NCBI RefSeq assembly: GCF_024198175.1
Contig: NZ_JAJVKV010000001.1
Location: forward strand, 1,922,001-1,986,000
Direction of reading: 5' to 3'
Origin: Pyxidicoccus xibeiensis
GTDB taxonomy: Bacteria > Myxococcota > Myxococcia > Myxococcales > Myxococcaceae
DNA length: 64,000 nt
How positions within the stretch are numbered: position 1 is the stretch's first letter; every line of letters begins with the position of its first letter. Below are positions 26,528 through 34,975 of this stretch, one piece after another. A program made the translations under genes and the position numbers. The notes below the pieces were generated by a model that saw nothing but the letters and a program-made list of their open reading frames with translations, was not told where the DNA came from and ran no database searches.

Positions 26528-27034
26528 TCAGCGCAGGTTCGCGGGCAGCAGCTTCTCCACCACGACGATGTCCTGCCACACGCCGTCCAGCGGAGCGTGC
26601 TTCTCGTGGAGGCCCACCTCGCGGAAGCCGAGGCTTGCCAGCAGCGCGCGGCTCGTCGTGTTGGTGGCGAAGACGCGCGAGGTGAGCTTGTGGAAGCCGG
26701 CGGCCTCCACGGCGCCCAGCAGCGCCTGCACGGCGAGCCGTCCCGCCCCCCGGCCTCGTGCCTCGGGGGCGACGTAGATGCTGAAGTCCGCCACGCCCGC
26801 GTAGCAGGCCCTGGGGCTGTAGGCGCTGCTGGAGGCGAAGGCGACGACGCGCCCCGCGTCCTCCACCACCATGACGGGGTGCCGGCCTCTCAGCCAGCCG
26901 GCGATGTCCGCGGGAGTGCGCGGGTGCGTCTCGAAGGTGGCGCGGCGCTCGGCGATGCCGGCGTTGTAGATGGCCGCAATGGCGGCGCAGTCCGCTGTCG
27001 TCGCGGGGCGGGCGGTGAGGCCGGAGGTGCTCAT
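26528..27034 (-). CDS. GNAT acetyltransferase, phosphinothricin/ArsN-like
   Basis: The 168-residue protein starts at ATG 27034, overlapping the upstream gene's stop (ATGA). It is a single GNAT domain: AIYNAGIAERRATFETHPRTPADIAGWL near the N-terminus and YVAPEARGRGAGRLAVQALL as the acetyl-CoA pyrophosphate loop (R/Q-x-x-G-x-G/A), then FATNTTSRALLASLGFREVGLHEKH. The AERRATFET stretch is characteristic of the phosphinothricin and arsinothricin N-acetyltransferase group (ArsN1/PAT). It probably acetylates a small amine toxin or amino acid in the cytoplasm. Confidence 0.88.
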   Translation of the reverse strand: MSTSGLTARPATTADCAAIAAIYNAGIAERRATFETHPRTPADIAGWLRGRHPVMVVEDAGRVVAFASSSAYSPRACYAGVADFSIYVAPEARGRGAGRLAVQALLGAVEAAGFHKLTSRVFATNTTSRALLASLGFREVGLHEKHAPLDGVWQDIVVVEKLLPANLR

Positions 27035-27810
27035 GACGGAGCCACCGGCGCGGAAGGGGCCGTGTCGTCGGGCTCGGAGCGCTGGCGCATCAGATACGCG
27101 GACAGCAGGGGCAGGTACCAGGGCACCACCAGCATGACCCACACCCCGACGCGCTGACCCAGCGCGTAGAGGAACCAGAAGGCGCCCTGGAGCACCATGC
27201 CGCTGACGCCCATCGACTGGAGCCTGCGCCAGTCCAGCAGGTGGCCGAAGAGGGCCGCCAGCGGTGGCAGCACCACCAGGCCCAGCGAAATCATCGACAG
27301 CGTGTCCATCCCGGAGTCGTGGCTGTGCGACGTCCTGTCTCCCCAGGAGAACAGGAACAGCATGACGAGCTGCACCAGCAGGGTCACCACGGTGAAGACG
27401 ATGGCCGGCATCGAGGCGCCGCCCTCCCGCGCGCCGCCCGGCTCCTCCAGCCGCACCGCCTCCAGCACCTCCGGGGGGACCTCCAGCGCATACGGGTAGC
27501 CCAGCTCCATCAGGGCCTCCAACGCCGAGGCGCGCAGTGAGCGCCCGTTGGTGCCCCTCCGCTCGGACGCCTCGTCCGGAAGGGACAGCAGCGACAGCAG
27601 GTAGTCCGCCCGCTCGCGGGGCGACTCGGTGTCCCCGGGCGGCCGGGCAATCGCCGCGAGGAGCGCATCCACCTCGGCCTGGATGAGGCCCGGTGAGGTC
27701 ATGGCCTGGCGCAGCTCCGTCAGGGACGCCGACGGCGGAAACGGGGCCAGCGACGCTTCCTCGGAAGCGGCGGCCGGAGGCGGCGCGGAGCGGAGGCGGG
27801 TCTGGGCCAT
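27031..27810 (-). CDS. hypothetical membrane protein
   Basis: The 259-residue protein starts at ATG 27810. The first ~130 residues are soluble, Ala/Pro-rich then helical (LTELRQAMTSPGLIQAEVDALLAAI; YLLSLLSLPDEASERRG). It then has four hydrophobic segments: PAIVFTVVTLLVQLVMLFLFSW, MISLGLVVLPPLAALFGHLL, GMVLQGAFWFLYALGQRV and VWVMLVVPWYLPLLSAYLM. The stop overlaps the start of the acetyltransferase gene, so they are a two-gene operon. No family is recognised. Confidence 0.8.
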   Translation of the reverse strand: MAQTRLRSAPPPAAASEEASLAPFPPSASLTELRQAMTSPGLIQAEVDALLAAIARPPGDTESPRERADYLLSLLSLPDEASERRGTNGRSLRASALEALMELGYPYALEVPPEVLEAVRLEEPGGAREGGASMPAIVFTVVTLLVQLVMLFLFSWGDRTSHSHDSGMDTLSMISLGLVVLPPLAALFGHLLDWRRLQSMGVSGMVLQGAFWFLYALGQRVGVWVMLVVPWYLPLLSAYLMRQRSEPDDTAPSAPVAPS

Positions 27811-27970
27811 GGCGAAGGGCGGTGAAGTCCATCCTACTCGCCTGGCCGCGCGACGGGTGCCAGGCGCTGTCGCCCGGAGGGCAGGGGAGCGGGCCTGCAG
27901 CAGAGCAACGCCTGCCCCTCATGCGCACCCTTTCCCCGTGTAACCCCTTTCACGACGAGCGAGGAAGCGC

Positions 27971-28396
27971 ATGGGGATGGAGCGAGCGCAGCGGTTCGTG
28001 GACGCACTGACGAGGCTGGAGGAGTCCGGTGACCTGGAAGGGCTGGTCTCCCTCTTCAGCGACGATGCGCAGGTGAGCAACGTGGCCTCGCCGCGCGTCT
28101 TCTCCGGGCAGGACGGCGCCCGGCAGTTCTGGAAGGAGTACAAGGGCACCCTCGGTCAGGTGAAGTCCACCTTCCGGAACATGATTGAGGCCGGGGACCG
28201 CGTGGCCCTCGAGTGGGAGACGCAGGGCACCGCCCGCAACGGCGCGGCCGTGGCGTACGAGGGCGTGTCCATCATCGAGTGGGACGGGGACCGCATCAGC
28301 CGCTTCTTCGCCTACTTCGACCCGCACGCGCTCGGCCAGGAGCTGTCACACGGCACCGCGCAGCGCTCGGAGGTGCCCGCCACCACGCCCGCGTGA
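27971..28396 (+). CDS. NTF2/SnoaL-like protein
   Basis: The 141-residue protein starts at ATG 27971 after GAGGAAG. It is one cone-shaped NTF2-type domain: VDALTRLEESGDLEGLVSLFSDDAQVSNVASPRVFSG, then FWKEYKGTLGQVKSTFRNMIEAGDRVALEWETQGT, and YEGVSIIEWDGDRISRFFAYFDP. These are the layout and the hallmark W-D-G-D-x-I-x-x-F-x-x-Y-F-D of SnoaL-like ester cyclase, isomerase and polyketide-tailoring relatives. The actual substrate cannot be inferred; many act on small metabolites. Confidence 0.85.
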   Translation: MGMERAQRFVDALTRLEESGDLEGLVSLFSDDAQVSNVASPRVFSGQDGARQFWKEYKGTLGQVKSTFRNMIEAGDRVALEWETQGTARNGAAVAYEGVSIIEWDGDRISRFFAYFDPHALGQELSHGTAQRSEVPATTPA

Positions 28397-28408
28397 GCCG
28401 CGCGCGCT

Positions 28409-28431
28409 CCGCCGTCCGGACCGGACGGCGG
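28409..28431. terminator. bidirectional hairpin between convergent genes
   Basis: CCGCCGTCCG (28409-28418) pairs perfectly with CGGACGGCGG (28422-28431) across a 3-base loop, in the 43-base gap between the SnoaL-like gene (+) and the histidine kinase (-). There is no clear T-run on either side. Confidence 0.6.
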
Positions 28432-28439
28432 GGTGGACC

Positions 28440-30251
28440 TCACCGTGGGACGGGCGCGCGGGGCAGCTCCACGGTGACGGTGGTGCCCTCGCCGGGAGCG
28501 CTCTCCAGGTGGATGCTTCCACCGTGGGCCTCCACCACCTGCCGGGAGAACCAGAGGCCCAGCCCGAAGCCGCCATAGTGCCGCAGCGGCACCGCGCGGC
28601 CGAAGCGCTGGAAGAGGTGCGCCTGGTGCTCGGCGGGGATGCCGATGCCCCTGTCACGCACCACCAGCCGCGCGAAGTCCTCCGTCGCGGCCGTCACCTC
28701 CAGGTCCACCGGCCGGCCCTGGCCATACTTCAGCGCGTTGGACACCAGGTGCGTCACCACGCCCTCCACGCGTGCGCAATCCCACTGCCCGTGCACGGCC
28801 TGGGGCGCGTGCAGGTGGACGGCGGTGCCCGCGCGCAGCATCTCGTCGCTGAAGCGTCCCAGCACCTCGCGGCACAGCTCCACCAGGTCCACCGGCGTGG
28901 CGTCCAGGTGCAGCCGGCCCTCGGACAGGCGGGACACCTCCAGCAGCTCGTGCACCAGCCGGCCCAGCCGGTCCACCTGGTGGGTGGCGACGGTGGCGCG
29001 CGTGCGCACGTCCTCGTCCGACGAGCCGCGCCGCAGCAGCGACAGCTGCAGCTTGAGGGACGTCAGCGGGGTGTTCAGCTCGTGGCTGGCCACGGCGAGA
29101 AAGTCGTCGCGCAGCTGCAGCGCCTGCTGCGTCTGGTGGAAGAGCTGCGCGTTGCGCACGGCCGCGGTGGCGCGGCGGGCCAGCTCCATGGCCAGCGCCA
29201 GGTCCTCGTCGGTGAAGTGGCGCTCGGACAGCGAGTGGCCCAGCGTCAGCGCGCCCAGCGCGCCCTCCGGTGTGGCCAGCGGCACGGACAGCCACGAGCA
29301 CGGGCCCAGCGCGCGCAGCAGCGCCCGCCCCGGCGCGTCCCCCGCGGTGGCCTCCACCCAGGCGCCGTCCACATGCGGGTGGAAGCAGGGCTCGCCGGTG
29401 TCGAGCGCCCAGACGGGGGCGCCCGGCGCGTCGGCGGGATGCCAGCGGCTGGCGGCCAGCAGCGCGGTGGCCTCGGGGGTGATGGCGTGGAAGGTGCGGC
29501 GCACCTCCGGGTCCGGCCCGCGCACGTCGATGATGCAGAAGTCTCCCAGCGAGGGCACCAGCGCCAGGGCCGCCGCGCGCAGCGTCTGCCCCATGTCCAG
29601 CGACGTGGCCAGCGTGGCGGTGGCGTGCTGGAGCAGGCCGGCGCGCTCGGCCTGGCGGCGCTCGGCGGCGAGCAGGCGGGCGCGCTCCACGGCCATGGCG
29701 GCCTGCTGGGCCAGCATCTCGAGGAAGGCGCGCTCCTCCGGGTCGAAGCTCCGCTCGCGAAGCCAGGAGACCACCAGCGTGCCCACCACGCGCCCTCGCG
29801 CCATCAGCGGCAGGCACGCGGAGGCCTGCTCACCCGCGTACACGGCGTGGACGGTGGCGGCGGCCTCGGGGTAGTGCCTCGCGAGGCAGGCCACGTCCTC
29901 CAGCAGCACGGGCGCGCCGGTGCGCACCGCCTCGGCCATGGGCATGTGCGCCGTCAGCGGCATGCGGGCAAAGGCGGCGGCCACCGGAGGCTCGTAGCGC
30001 ACGGTGTGGACGAGCTCCAGCGTGGTGCCGGCCGCGTCCAGCAGGAAGAGGGCGCCCGCGTCAGCGGGCAGCGCGCGCAGCGCCTCCTGCACCACCGCTC
30101 GCGCCACGTCCTGCGGGGTGAGGGCCCCGGACAGAGCGAGCGTGAGCGACTGCAGGCTCCGCATGCGCGCGCTGACGAGCTCGACGCGAGCCCGGGCGCG
30201 GCGCTCCGGGGACGGAAACTCCAGCCGCGTGACCTGGGAGCGCTTCTCCAT
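28440..30251 (-). CDS. GAF-domain sensor histidine kinase
   Basis: The 603-residue protein starts at ATG 30251, with GGAGGGG about nine bases upstream (an ATG at 30281 is possible). Two GAF domains cover about residues 30-190 (AGALFLLDAAGTTLELVHTV ... ERAFLEMLAQQAAMAVERARLL) and about 200-370 (LLQHATATLATSLDMGQTLR ... FTDEDLALAMELARRATAAVRNAQL). HisKA has the acceptor His in ASHELNTPLTSLKLQLSLL; HATPase_c has LVSNALKYGQGRPV, RDRGIGIP and GGFGLGLWFSRQVVEAHGG. No membrane helix or receiver. It shares the same GAF-GAF-HisKA-HATPase plan with the partial kinase at the left edge. The Asn after the catalytic Glu (HELN, usually HELR) is unusual but seen in this group. Confidence 0.9.
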   Translation of the reverse strand: MEKRSQVTRLEFPSPERRARARVELVSARMRSLQSLTLALSGALTPQDVARAVVQEALRALPADAGALFLLDAAGTTLELVHTVRYEPPVAAAFARMPLTAHMPMAEAVRTGAPVLLEDVACLARHYPEAAATVHAVYAGEQASACLPLMARGRVVGTLVVSWLRERSFDPEERAFLEMLAQQAAMAVERARLLAAERRQAERAGLLQHATATLATSLDMGQTLRAAALALVPSLGDFCIIDVRGPDPEVRRTFHAITPEATALLAASRWHPADAPGAPVWALDTGEPCFHPHVDGAWVEATAGDAPGRALLRALGPCSWLSVPLATPEGALGALTLGHSLSERHFTDEDLALAMELARRATAAVRNAQLFHQTQQALQLRDDFLAVASHELNTPLTSLKLQLSLLRRGSSDEDVRTRATVATHQVDRLGRLVHELLEVSRLSEGRLHLDATPVDLVELCREVLGRFSDEMLRAGTAVHLHAPQAVHGQWDCARVEGVVTHLVSNALKYGQGRPVDLEVTAATEDFARLVVRDRGIGIPAEHQAHLFQRFGRAVPLRHYGGFGLGLWFSRQVVEAHGGSIHLESAPGEGTTVTVELPRAPVPR

Positions 30252-30281
30252 ATGCGTGGCCCCCTCCGCATGGGGCGGCAC

Positions 30282-30704
30282 GGACAGGACAACCAGAACG
30301 CAGCCGGAGCCGATTTGCCGGCTTCCGGCGCGATGATTGTCCTGCGCCCGTCACTCCCTCACGGACAGTGAACAGACCGGTGGGGTCGGCACCGGCGCGC
30401 GGCACCCGCCGGGGTTCGCGGAACGACAGCCGCCCCTGACCCGCATGCACCTTCCGTCCGGGCAGCCAGGGCGCTACCGTCGCCCGTCGAAGCCCCGGAG
30501 CAGCCACCGCCGGGCATCCACTGGCAGCGAGGTCATGAGCCGGTCCCCCGAAGCCGCCCGACTCGCGGTACTCTCCCTGACGTTGCGTTTCCGACACGGC
30601 CCTGCCCCGCGGGGTCGCGGTAGCCTGGAGGCCGGCCCTCGAGAGGGTTGTCGAAGACCTGCGCAGACCCGGTCGCCTGCCTTGCGCCCACACGGAAACA
30701 ACTG
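30282..30704. other. divergent gap with no supported gene
   Basis: About 420 bases between the starts of the kinase (-) and the membrane protein (+). No convincing ORF; it must hold the two promoters, but no good match to a -35/-10 pair stood out. Confidence 0.5.
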
Positions 30705-31532
30705 ATGACCCGCTTCGCCGCCTTCCTCGTCGTCCTGTCCCTGCTGTGCACCTCGAACGCCTGGGCCCAGAAGAAGCAGCGCGAGCCCGCGAAGAAGACC
30801 TGGTCCGCCAAGAAGAAGCCGGCGAAGAAGGCCCGGCCCACTCCGAAGGCCAAGGCCCCACCGGCGTCCGCCCCGGCCCCGTCCGCCGAAGACGAGGAGC
30901 CCGCGAAGTGGATGGACCCCGCGCCCGCGTCCGCGTCCCAGGGCAAGCCCGCCACGGATGCCCCCAAGGCGCAGGCGGAGTCGGAGACGCCCGCGAAGCC
31001 GCCGTCGGTGGGGGACTCCGAGTCCATGGACTTCGACCTGCTGGAGCCCGTGGAGACGGCCCAGGCCGCCCAGGTGGACCCGGAGCTGGAGAAGCGCATC
31101 AGCCGGCGCCGCACCATGCTCAAGCTCCACCAGGGCCTGGGCTTCGCGCTGGTGGGCGGCCTGGCGGCCACCACCGTGGTGGGACAGCTCCAGTTCAACG
31201 ACTCCTTCCGAGGCGGCGGGGATGACCGGAACCTGCTCGGCCTGCACCGGGGGCTGGCCATCGGCACGTCCGCCATCTTCGCCACGGTGGGCATGCTGGG
31301 CCTGCTGGCGCCCGAGCCCTTCGAGAAGGAGTTCCAGTGGGACACCGTCACGGTCCACAAAATCCTGATGTCCGTCGCCACGGTGGCCATGGTGGCGCAG
31401 GTCATCCTCGGCATCATGTCCACCAACCGCTATGGCCGGCTGTCGGAGCGGGACTACGCCACCGCGCACCAGGTGGTTGGTTTCACGACGATGGGCGCTG
31501 TGACCGCGGGTGTGCTCACCCTGTTCTTCTGA
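30705..31532 (+). CDS. four-helix membrane protein with one His per helix, cytochrome b561-like
   Basis: The 275-residue protein starts at ATG 30705, giving a signal peptide (FAAFLVVLSLLCTSNAWAQ). Residues 22-125 are Lys/Ala/Pro-rich and likely periplasmic and disordered. The C-terminal half has four membrane helices, each opening with a His: LKLHQGLGFALVGGLAATTVV, LLGLHRGLAIGTSAIFATVGML, VTVHKILMSVATVAMVAQVILG and TAHQVVGFTTMGAVTAGVLTLFF. Paired His at similar depths recall haem-b-binding cytochrome b561/DUF4405 proteins. It is followed by YceI and twin-Rieske genes, consistent with quinone or haem redox chemistry in the envelope. Confidence 0.75.
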   Translation: MTRFAAFLVVLSLLCTSNAWAQKKQREPAKKTWSAKKKPAKKARPTPKAKAPPASAPAPSAEDEEPAKWMDPAPASASQGKPATDAPKAQAESETPAKPPSVGDSESMDFDLLEPVETAQAAQVDPELEKRISRRRTMLKLHQGLGFALVGGLAATTVVGQLQFNDSFRGGGDDRNLLGLHRGLAIGTSAIFATVGMLGLLAPEPFEKEFQWDTVTVHKILMSVATVAMVAQVILGIMSTNRYGRLSERDYATAHQVVGFTTMGAVTAGVLTLFF

Positions 31533-31595
31533 ATCTTTTCGCGCCCCCGCCGTTCGGCATCCCAAGCCATTGAAGTGGGTTTCCTGGAGGTTGAC

Positions 31596-32180
31596 GTGAT
31601 TGCTCGACGAATCGCCCTGCTCGCCACGCTGCTGCTCGCCCTGCCCGCCGCGGCGCAGGTCCCCGCCCAGGGGTTCATCTACTCGGTGAAGAAGGACGCC
31701 AGCAACCTGACGTACAAGCTGCACCACCCGCTGCACGAGGTGGTGGGCAAGGCGCCGCCCAGCGACGGCAAGGCCCGCCTGCTGCCGGACGGCACGCTGC
31801 AGGTCAACGTGCGCGCCAACGTGAAGGACTTCGACTCGGGCAACTCCAACCGCGACGCGCACATGCAGGAGGCGACCGAGGCGGCGAAGTTCCCCCTGGT
31901 CGACTTCAAGGGCCAGGCCAAGGGCGTGAAGCTGCCCACCACCTTCCCGGCGACGGTGCCCGTCACCCTCAAGGGTGAGCTCACCTTCCACGGCGTGAAG
32001 CAGGGCATGGACGTGCCCATGAAGGTGACGTTCACCTCCGAGAAGGAGGCCACCGCCACCGGCACCTTCGACGTCAGCCTGGACACGCACAAGGTGGAGC
32101 GGCCGTCCCTGCTGATGAAGAAGGTGGACGACAAGCTGGTGCTGGAGACGACCTTGAAGTTCGTGGTGGAGGGGAAGTGA
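31596..32180 (+). CDS. YceI-family periplasmic protein
   Basis: The 194-residue protein starts at GTG 31596 behind CTGGAGG (31583-31589, six-base spacing). It has a cleavable signal (LLATLLLALPAAAQ). The mature domain is a YceI-type lipocalin-like barrel: LTYKLHHPLHEVVGK, VNVRANVKDFDSGNSNRDAHMQEATEAAKFPLVDFKG, TLKGELTFHGVKQGMDVPMKVTF and ATGTFDVSLDTHKVERPSL. These are the characteristic segments; YceI proteins bind isoprenoid chains such as quinones or polyprenols. It lies in an operon with a haem-b-like protein and a Rieske protein, fitting a quinone-related role. Confidence 0.9.
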   Translation: MIARRIALLATLLLALPAAAQVPAQGFIYSVKKDASNLTYKLHHPLHEVVGKAPPSDGKARLLPDGTLQVNVRANVKDFDSGNSNRDAHMQEATEAAKFPLVDFKGQAKGVKLPTTFPATVPVTLKGELTFHGVKQGMDVPMKVTFTSEKEATATGTFDVSLDTHKVERPSLLMKKVDDKLVLETTLKFVVEGK

Positions 32181-32995
32181 GCACGTCGCGACGAGGCTTT
32201 CTGAAGGGTGTGCTGGGCACGGGCGCGGCGGGGGCCGCGGCCACGGCGCTGCCGGGGTGCGCGCCGGACATCAACCCCGCGCCGGTGACGGACGTGACGG
32301 CGAGCGCGGCCGGCACGGTGGACCTGCTGGTGACGCGCTACCCGGAGCTGGAGCCGGTGGGCGGCGCGATTACCGTGCGCGTGCCCGGCGAGCCGGTGCC
32401 CCTGCTGGTGGTGCACAACAAGGGCGCCAATGCACGGGACGACTTCTCCGTGCTGTCCTCCATCTGCACGCACGTGGCCTGCCCGCTGGGCTTCGACGGC
32501 AAGGACGTGGTGTGCCCCTGCCACCTGTCGCGCTTCAGCGCGACGAACGGCGAAGTGCTGCAGCGGCCGGCCACGGTGGCGCTGAAGACGTTCACCGCGG
32601 AGTACAACCCCGGCACCAAGGTGCTGCGCATCGACCTGCGCGCGGGCCAGTCCGACTTCCCGCCGGCGGTGAACGGGCAGGTGGTGTTCCCCTTCCTCGA
32701 CTACCCGCAGCTGCGCGACAACGGCGCCACGGTGTCGGGCGTCCCCACCGGCTACGGCAAGCGCATCTTCGTCTTCCGGCTGGAGGACGGGAGCCTGTCG
32801 GCGGTGGACTCCATCTGCACCCACCAGCAGTGCGAGGTGGAGTTCCGCGCGCAGGACAGGGACCTCTTCTGCCCCTGCCACGCGTCCACCTTCACCCGGC
32901 AGGGCGAGGTGACGGAGCCCCCGGCCACGCTGCCCCTCAAGAAGTTCACCGTGACGGAGACGTCGGACGCCGTCGTCGTCAACGGCGTGCTCTGA
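32177..32995 (+). CDS. twin-Rieske iron-sulphur lipoprotein
   Basis: The 272-residue protein overlaps the YceI stop (GTGA). It begins with a Tat-type motif (SRRGFLKG) and a lipobox (ATALPGC). Two Rieske [2Fe-2S] domains follow, each with both cluster boxes: CTHVACPLGF plus CPCHLSRF, and CTHQQCEVEF plus CPCHASTF. Tat export fits folding around a cluster before secretion. Single-domain Rieske proteins are common in bc1 complexes; two domains in one chain are unusual. It may transfer electrons between a quinol carrier and a soluble acceptor on the outer side of the inner membrane. Confidence 0.9.
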   Translation: MSTSRRGFLKGVLGTGAAGAAATALPGCAPDINPAPVTDVTASAAGTVDLLVTRYPELEPVGGAITVRVPGEPVPLLVVHNKGANARDDFSVLSSICTHVACPLGFDGKDVVCPCHLSRFSATNGEVLQRPATVALKTFTAEYNPGTKVLRIDLRAGQSDFPPAVNGQVVFPFLDYPQLRDNGATVSGVPTGYGKRIFVFRLEDGSLSAVDSICTHQQCEVEFRAQDRDLFCPCHASTFTRQGEVTEPPATLPLKKFTVTETSDAVVVNGVL

Positions 32996-33011
32996 GGTAG
33001 GGCTTCTCCGC

Positions 33012-33039
33012 CGAGGCGGGGCCGTGCCGCCCCGCCTCG
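33012..33039. terminator. bidirectional hairpin between convergent genes
   Basis: Arms CGAGGCGGGGC (33012-33022) and GCCCCGCCTCG (33029-33039) pair perfectly over a 6-base loop, 17 bases after the Rieske stop and 15 bases before the end of the CBS gene. No U-tract. Confidence 0.6.
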
Positions 33040-33053
33040 TGCGTCCGGAAGGC

Positions 33054-34181
33054 TCAGCCGAGCCGGTTCCAGAAGGAGCGCTTGGAGGAGACGCGGTCCA
33101 GCGCCTCCTGGAGCTCCTCGTCGTAGTCGGCGCGGTTGGCGATGTCGCCCATGGAGATGATGCCGACGACGCGGTCGTCGCGCTCCACCACGGGGATGCG
33201 GCGGATCTGCTTGCGGCCCATCAGGGCGATGATGCCGTGCAGGTTGTCGTCGGGCGTGACGGCCTCCACGTCATCCGTCATCACGTCCGACACGCGGAGC
33301 TGGTCGGGCGACTTGCCGCCGGTGAAGCCCCGGACGACCAGGTCCCGGTCGGTGACGATGCCCACCAGGCTGCCGCGCCCGTCGGTGACGGGGACGACGC
33401 CGCAGTCCTCGTCCTTCATGATTTGAGCGACGTCGCGCAGCGAGCTGTCCACGCGCGCGGTGCGCACGTTGCGGGTCATCACCTCGCGCGCGGTGAGCGG
33501 CTCGCGCTGCCAGCGGCGCCCGGTGCCGGTGCTCGTGCCCGTCGCGGTGCCGGTGCGGCCCTGGGTGCCGGCGGTGTAGTACTGGCCGCGCTCCTCGCGC
33601 AGGCGCTCGCCGGTGCGCTGGCGCTCCTCGCGGTAGCGCTCCTGGGTGCGCTGGGGGCCCTCGTTGTAGCTCTCGCCGTGGTACGGCTCCCCGCGGAGGC
33701 CCGGCCGCTGGCGGTAGTCCTCGCCGCCGTAGCCGCCGCGGTCCCACGAGCGGTAGTCGGCGCGCTGCGGGGGGAGCTCGTTGTCGCTCAGGCCCATGTC
33801 GTGGCGCGAGCCCCGGCCGGAAGCGAAGCGGCCGTCGCGGTTGTCGCGGCCGTAGGGGCCGCCGGTGTACTCGGTGCCCTCCCAGCCGCTGTCGCGGTCA
33901 TCCAGGTTCATGGGGCCGGAGCGGCGGGTGCCGGACTCACTGTCGTCCACGTTGGTGCGGGTGCGGGCCATGCGCAGCGAGGCCTCGCGGTGGAAGCGGC
34001 CCTGGCGCACGGCGGCCTCCTCGTCGCGCGCGGGGTTCCAGCCGGTGAGGTCGGACTCGCCGCGCTCGCGGGAGCCGGGCGGGGCCACGTCGGCGGTGCG
34101 GTGCGTTCCAGGTTCGGGTGGGGGAGAGCGCTGCGCGGTGCGGCCGTCATCCCTGCCGTTGTCCAGGTTCTTCTGGGCCAT
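33054..34181 (-). CDS. CBS-domain protein with long disordered N-terminus
   Basis: The 375-residue protein starts at ATG 34181 behind GGAGG (7-base spacing). Residues 1-225 are highly charged, Arg/Gly/Asp/Tyr-rich, with stretches such as ERYREERQRTGERLREERGQYY, and probably unfolded. The C-terminal ~145 residues hold a pair of CBS motifs: LTAREVMTRNVRTARVDSSLRDVAQIMKDEDCGVVPV and RVSDVMTDDVEAVTPDDNLHGIIALMGRKQIRRIPVVERDDRVVGIISMGDIANRA. CBS pairs bind adenine nucleotides and sense cell energy state; many such proteins appear in stress regulons. Confidence 0.88.
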   Translation of the reverse strand: MAQKNLDNGRDDGRTAQRSPPPEPGTHRTADVAPPGSRERGESDLTGWNPARDEEAAVRQGRFHREASLRMARTRTNVDDSESGTRRSGPMNLDDRDSGWEGTEYTGGPYGRDNRDGRFASGRGSRHDMGLSDNELPPQRADYRSWDRGGYGGEDYRQRPGLRGEPYHGESYNEGPQRTQERYREERQRTGERLREERGQYYTAGTQGRTGTATGTSTGTGRRWQREPLTAREVMTRNVRTARVDSSLRDVAQIMKDEDCGVVPVTDGRGSLVGIVTDRDLVVRGFTGGKSPDQLRVSDVMTDDVEAVTPDDNLHGIIALMGRKQIRRIPVVERDDRVVGIISMGDIANRADYDEELQEALDRVSSKRSFWNRLG

Positions 34182-34380
34182 GCGATTGCCTCCGGCGAAG
34201 TCGGGTGTGGGGCGCGAAGGGTGGCGATGGCACCCCGGTCGTCCAAGGGAGCCGAGTCCCTGCGAGAGGAGGACTGTCCTGTCCCGGGCGTCGCGGTGTC
34301 CCGGGCGCTCGCGAGCGGACACCCCCGCTGCCGCGTGGACGACAGTGGAGCGGCGGAAGTGCGCCTGGGGGCCGCGCGGA

Positions 34381-34425
34381 AAAAACGAAGCGCGTGCCCC
34401 CCACCCGGAGAGCACGCGCTTCGTC
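34381..34425 (-). terminator. strong intrinsic terminator for the minus-strand peptide gene
   Basis: On the minus strand the 13-bp perfect arms are 34413-34425 and 34386-34398 with a 14-base loop, followed by a run of six T (34381-34386 on the plus strand are A). This is the best intrinsic terminator in the window and lies 222 bases beyond the stop of the small peptide gene, on the same strand. Confidence 0.85.
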
Positions 34426-34646
34426 CCGCGCTCACACGCGGAGACCTCGCTCACACAGGCAGGAATGAGAGGGCGGCTGCCCACTCCGCCGTCACCCCTC
34501 TCCCCCGAGAGCGATGACGGCATCCTCCTCCGCGGCTGTCCCAACGCGGTGGAGCGAGTAGATGGCAGGCGGCTCTTGCTTCGCCGTCCGCGCCTTCCCC
34601 CGAAAGCGCGGACGGCCCTCTCACCCTTCGCCCGTGGAGCGGGTCT

Positions 34647-34817
34647 TCACTCCACGACGCAGCAGCCGTCGTCCGCTTCCTCGCAGCAGGCCAGGGTGGT
34701 CTGCGGAGGCCGCGGCATGTCGGGAGGCTCACACGTGTCGGTGCCCTGGCCGCCCTGGACGCGGGCCAGGTCCTTCACGAACAGCTCCTTGAATGTCTTC
34801 ACCTTGGTGGACTTCAC
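34647..34817 (-). CDS. RiPP/bacteriocin-like precursor peptide with Gly-Gly leader and Cys-rich core
   Basis: The 56-residue peptide starts at GTG 34817, with GAGGGGGAG six bases upstream. The leader MKSTKVKTFKELFVKDLARV is followed by QGG, a classic double-glycine cleavage site cut by C39-peptidase ABC transporters. The remaining 33 residues (from QGTDTCEPPDMPRPP) hold five Cys (one, then CC, then CC) and three Thr/Ser-type residues, suitable for disulphide, thioether or other modification. The K-E-L-F-V-K-D-L-A-R-V-x-GG leader resembles leaders of natural-product precursor families in Bacteroidetes and myxobacteria. No modification enzyme or transporter lies next to it, so these would have to act from elsewhere. 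Confidence 0.7.
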   Translation of the reverse strand: MKSTKVKTFKELFVKDLARVQGGQGTDTCEPPDMPRPPQTTLACCEEADDGCCVVE

Positions 34818-34975
34818 GTCGTACTCCCCCTCTGCGGCCGCCGTGGGCGGGTGCGCCTGGTGACTGGATGATTCCGATACGTCTCGAGGAATCAATCCTG
34901 GTCGTTGCTCGCGGCGGGCACGGGTGGGGTGAGACAGTGCGTATGTATCAGGCAGAAGGGGGAGTGACGGGTGAC

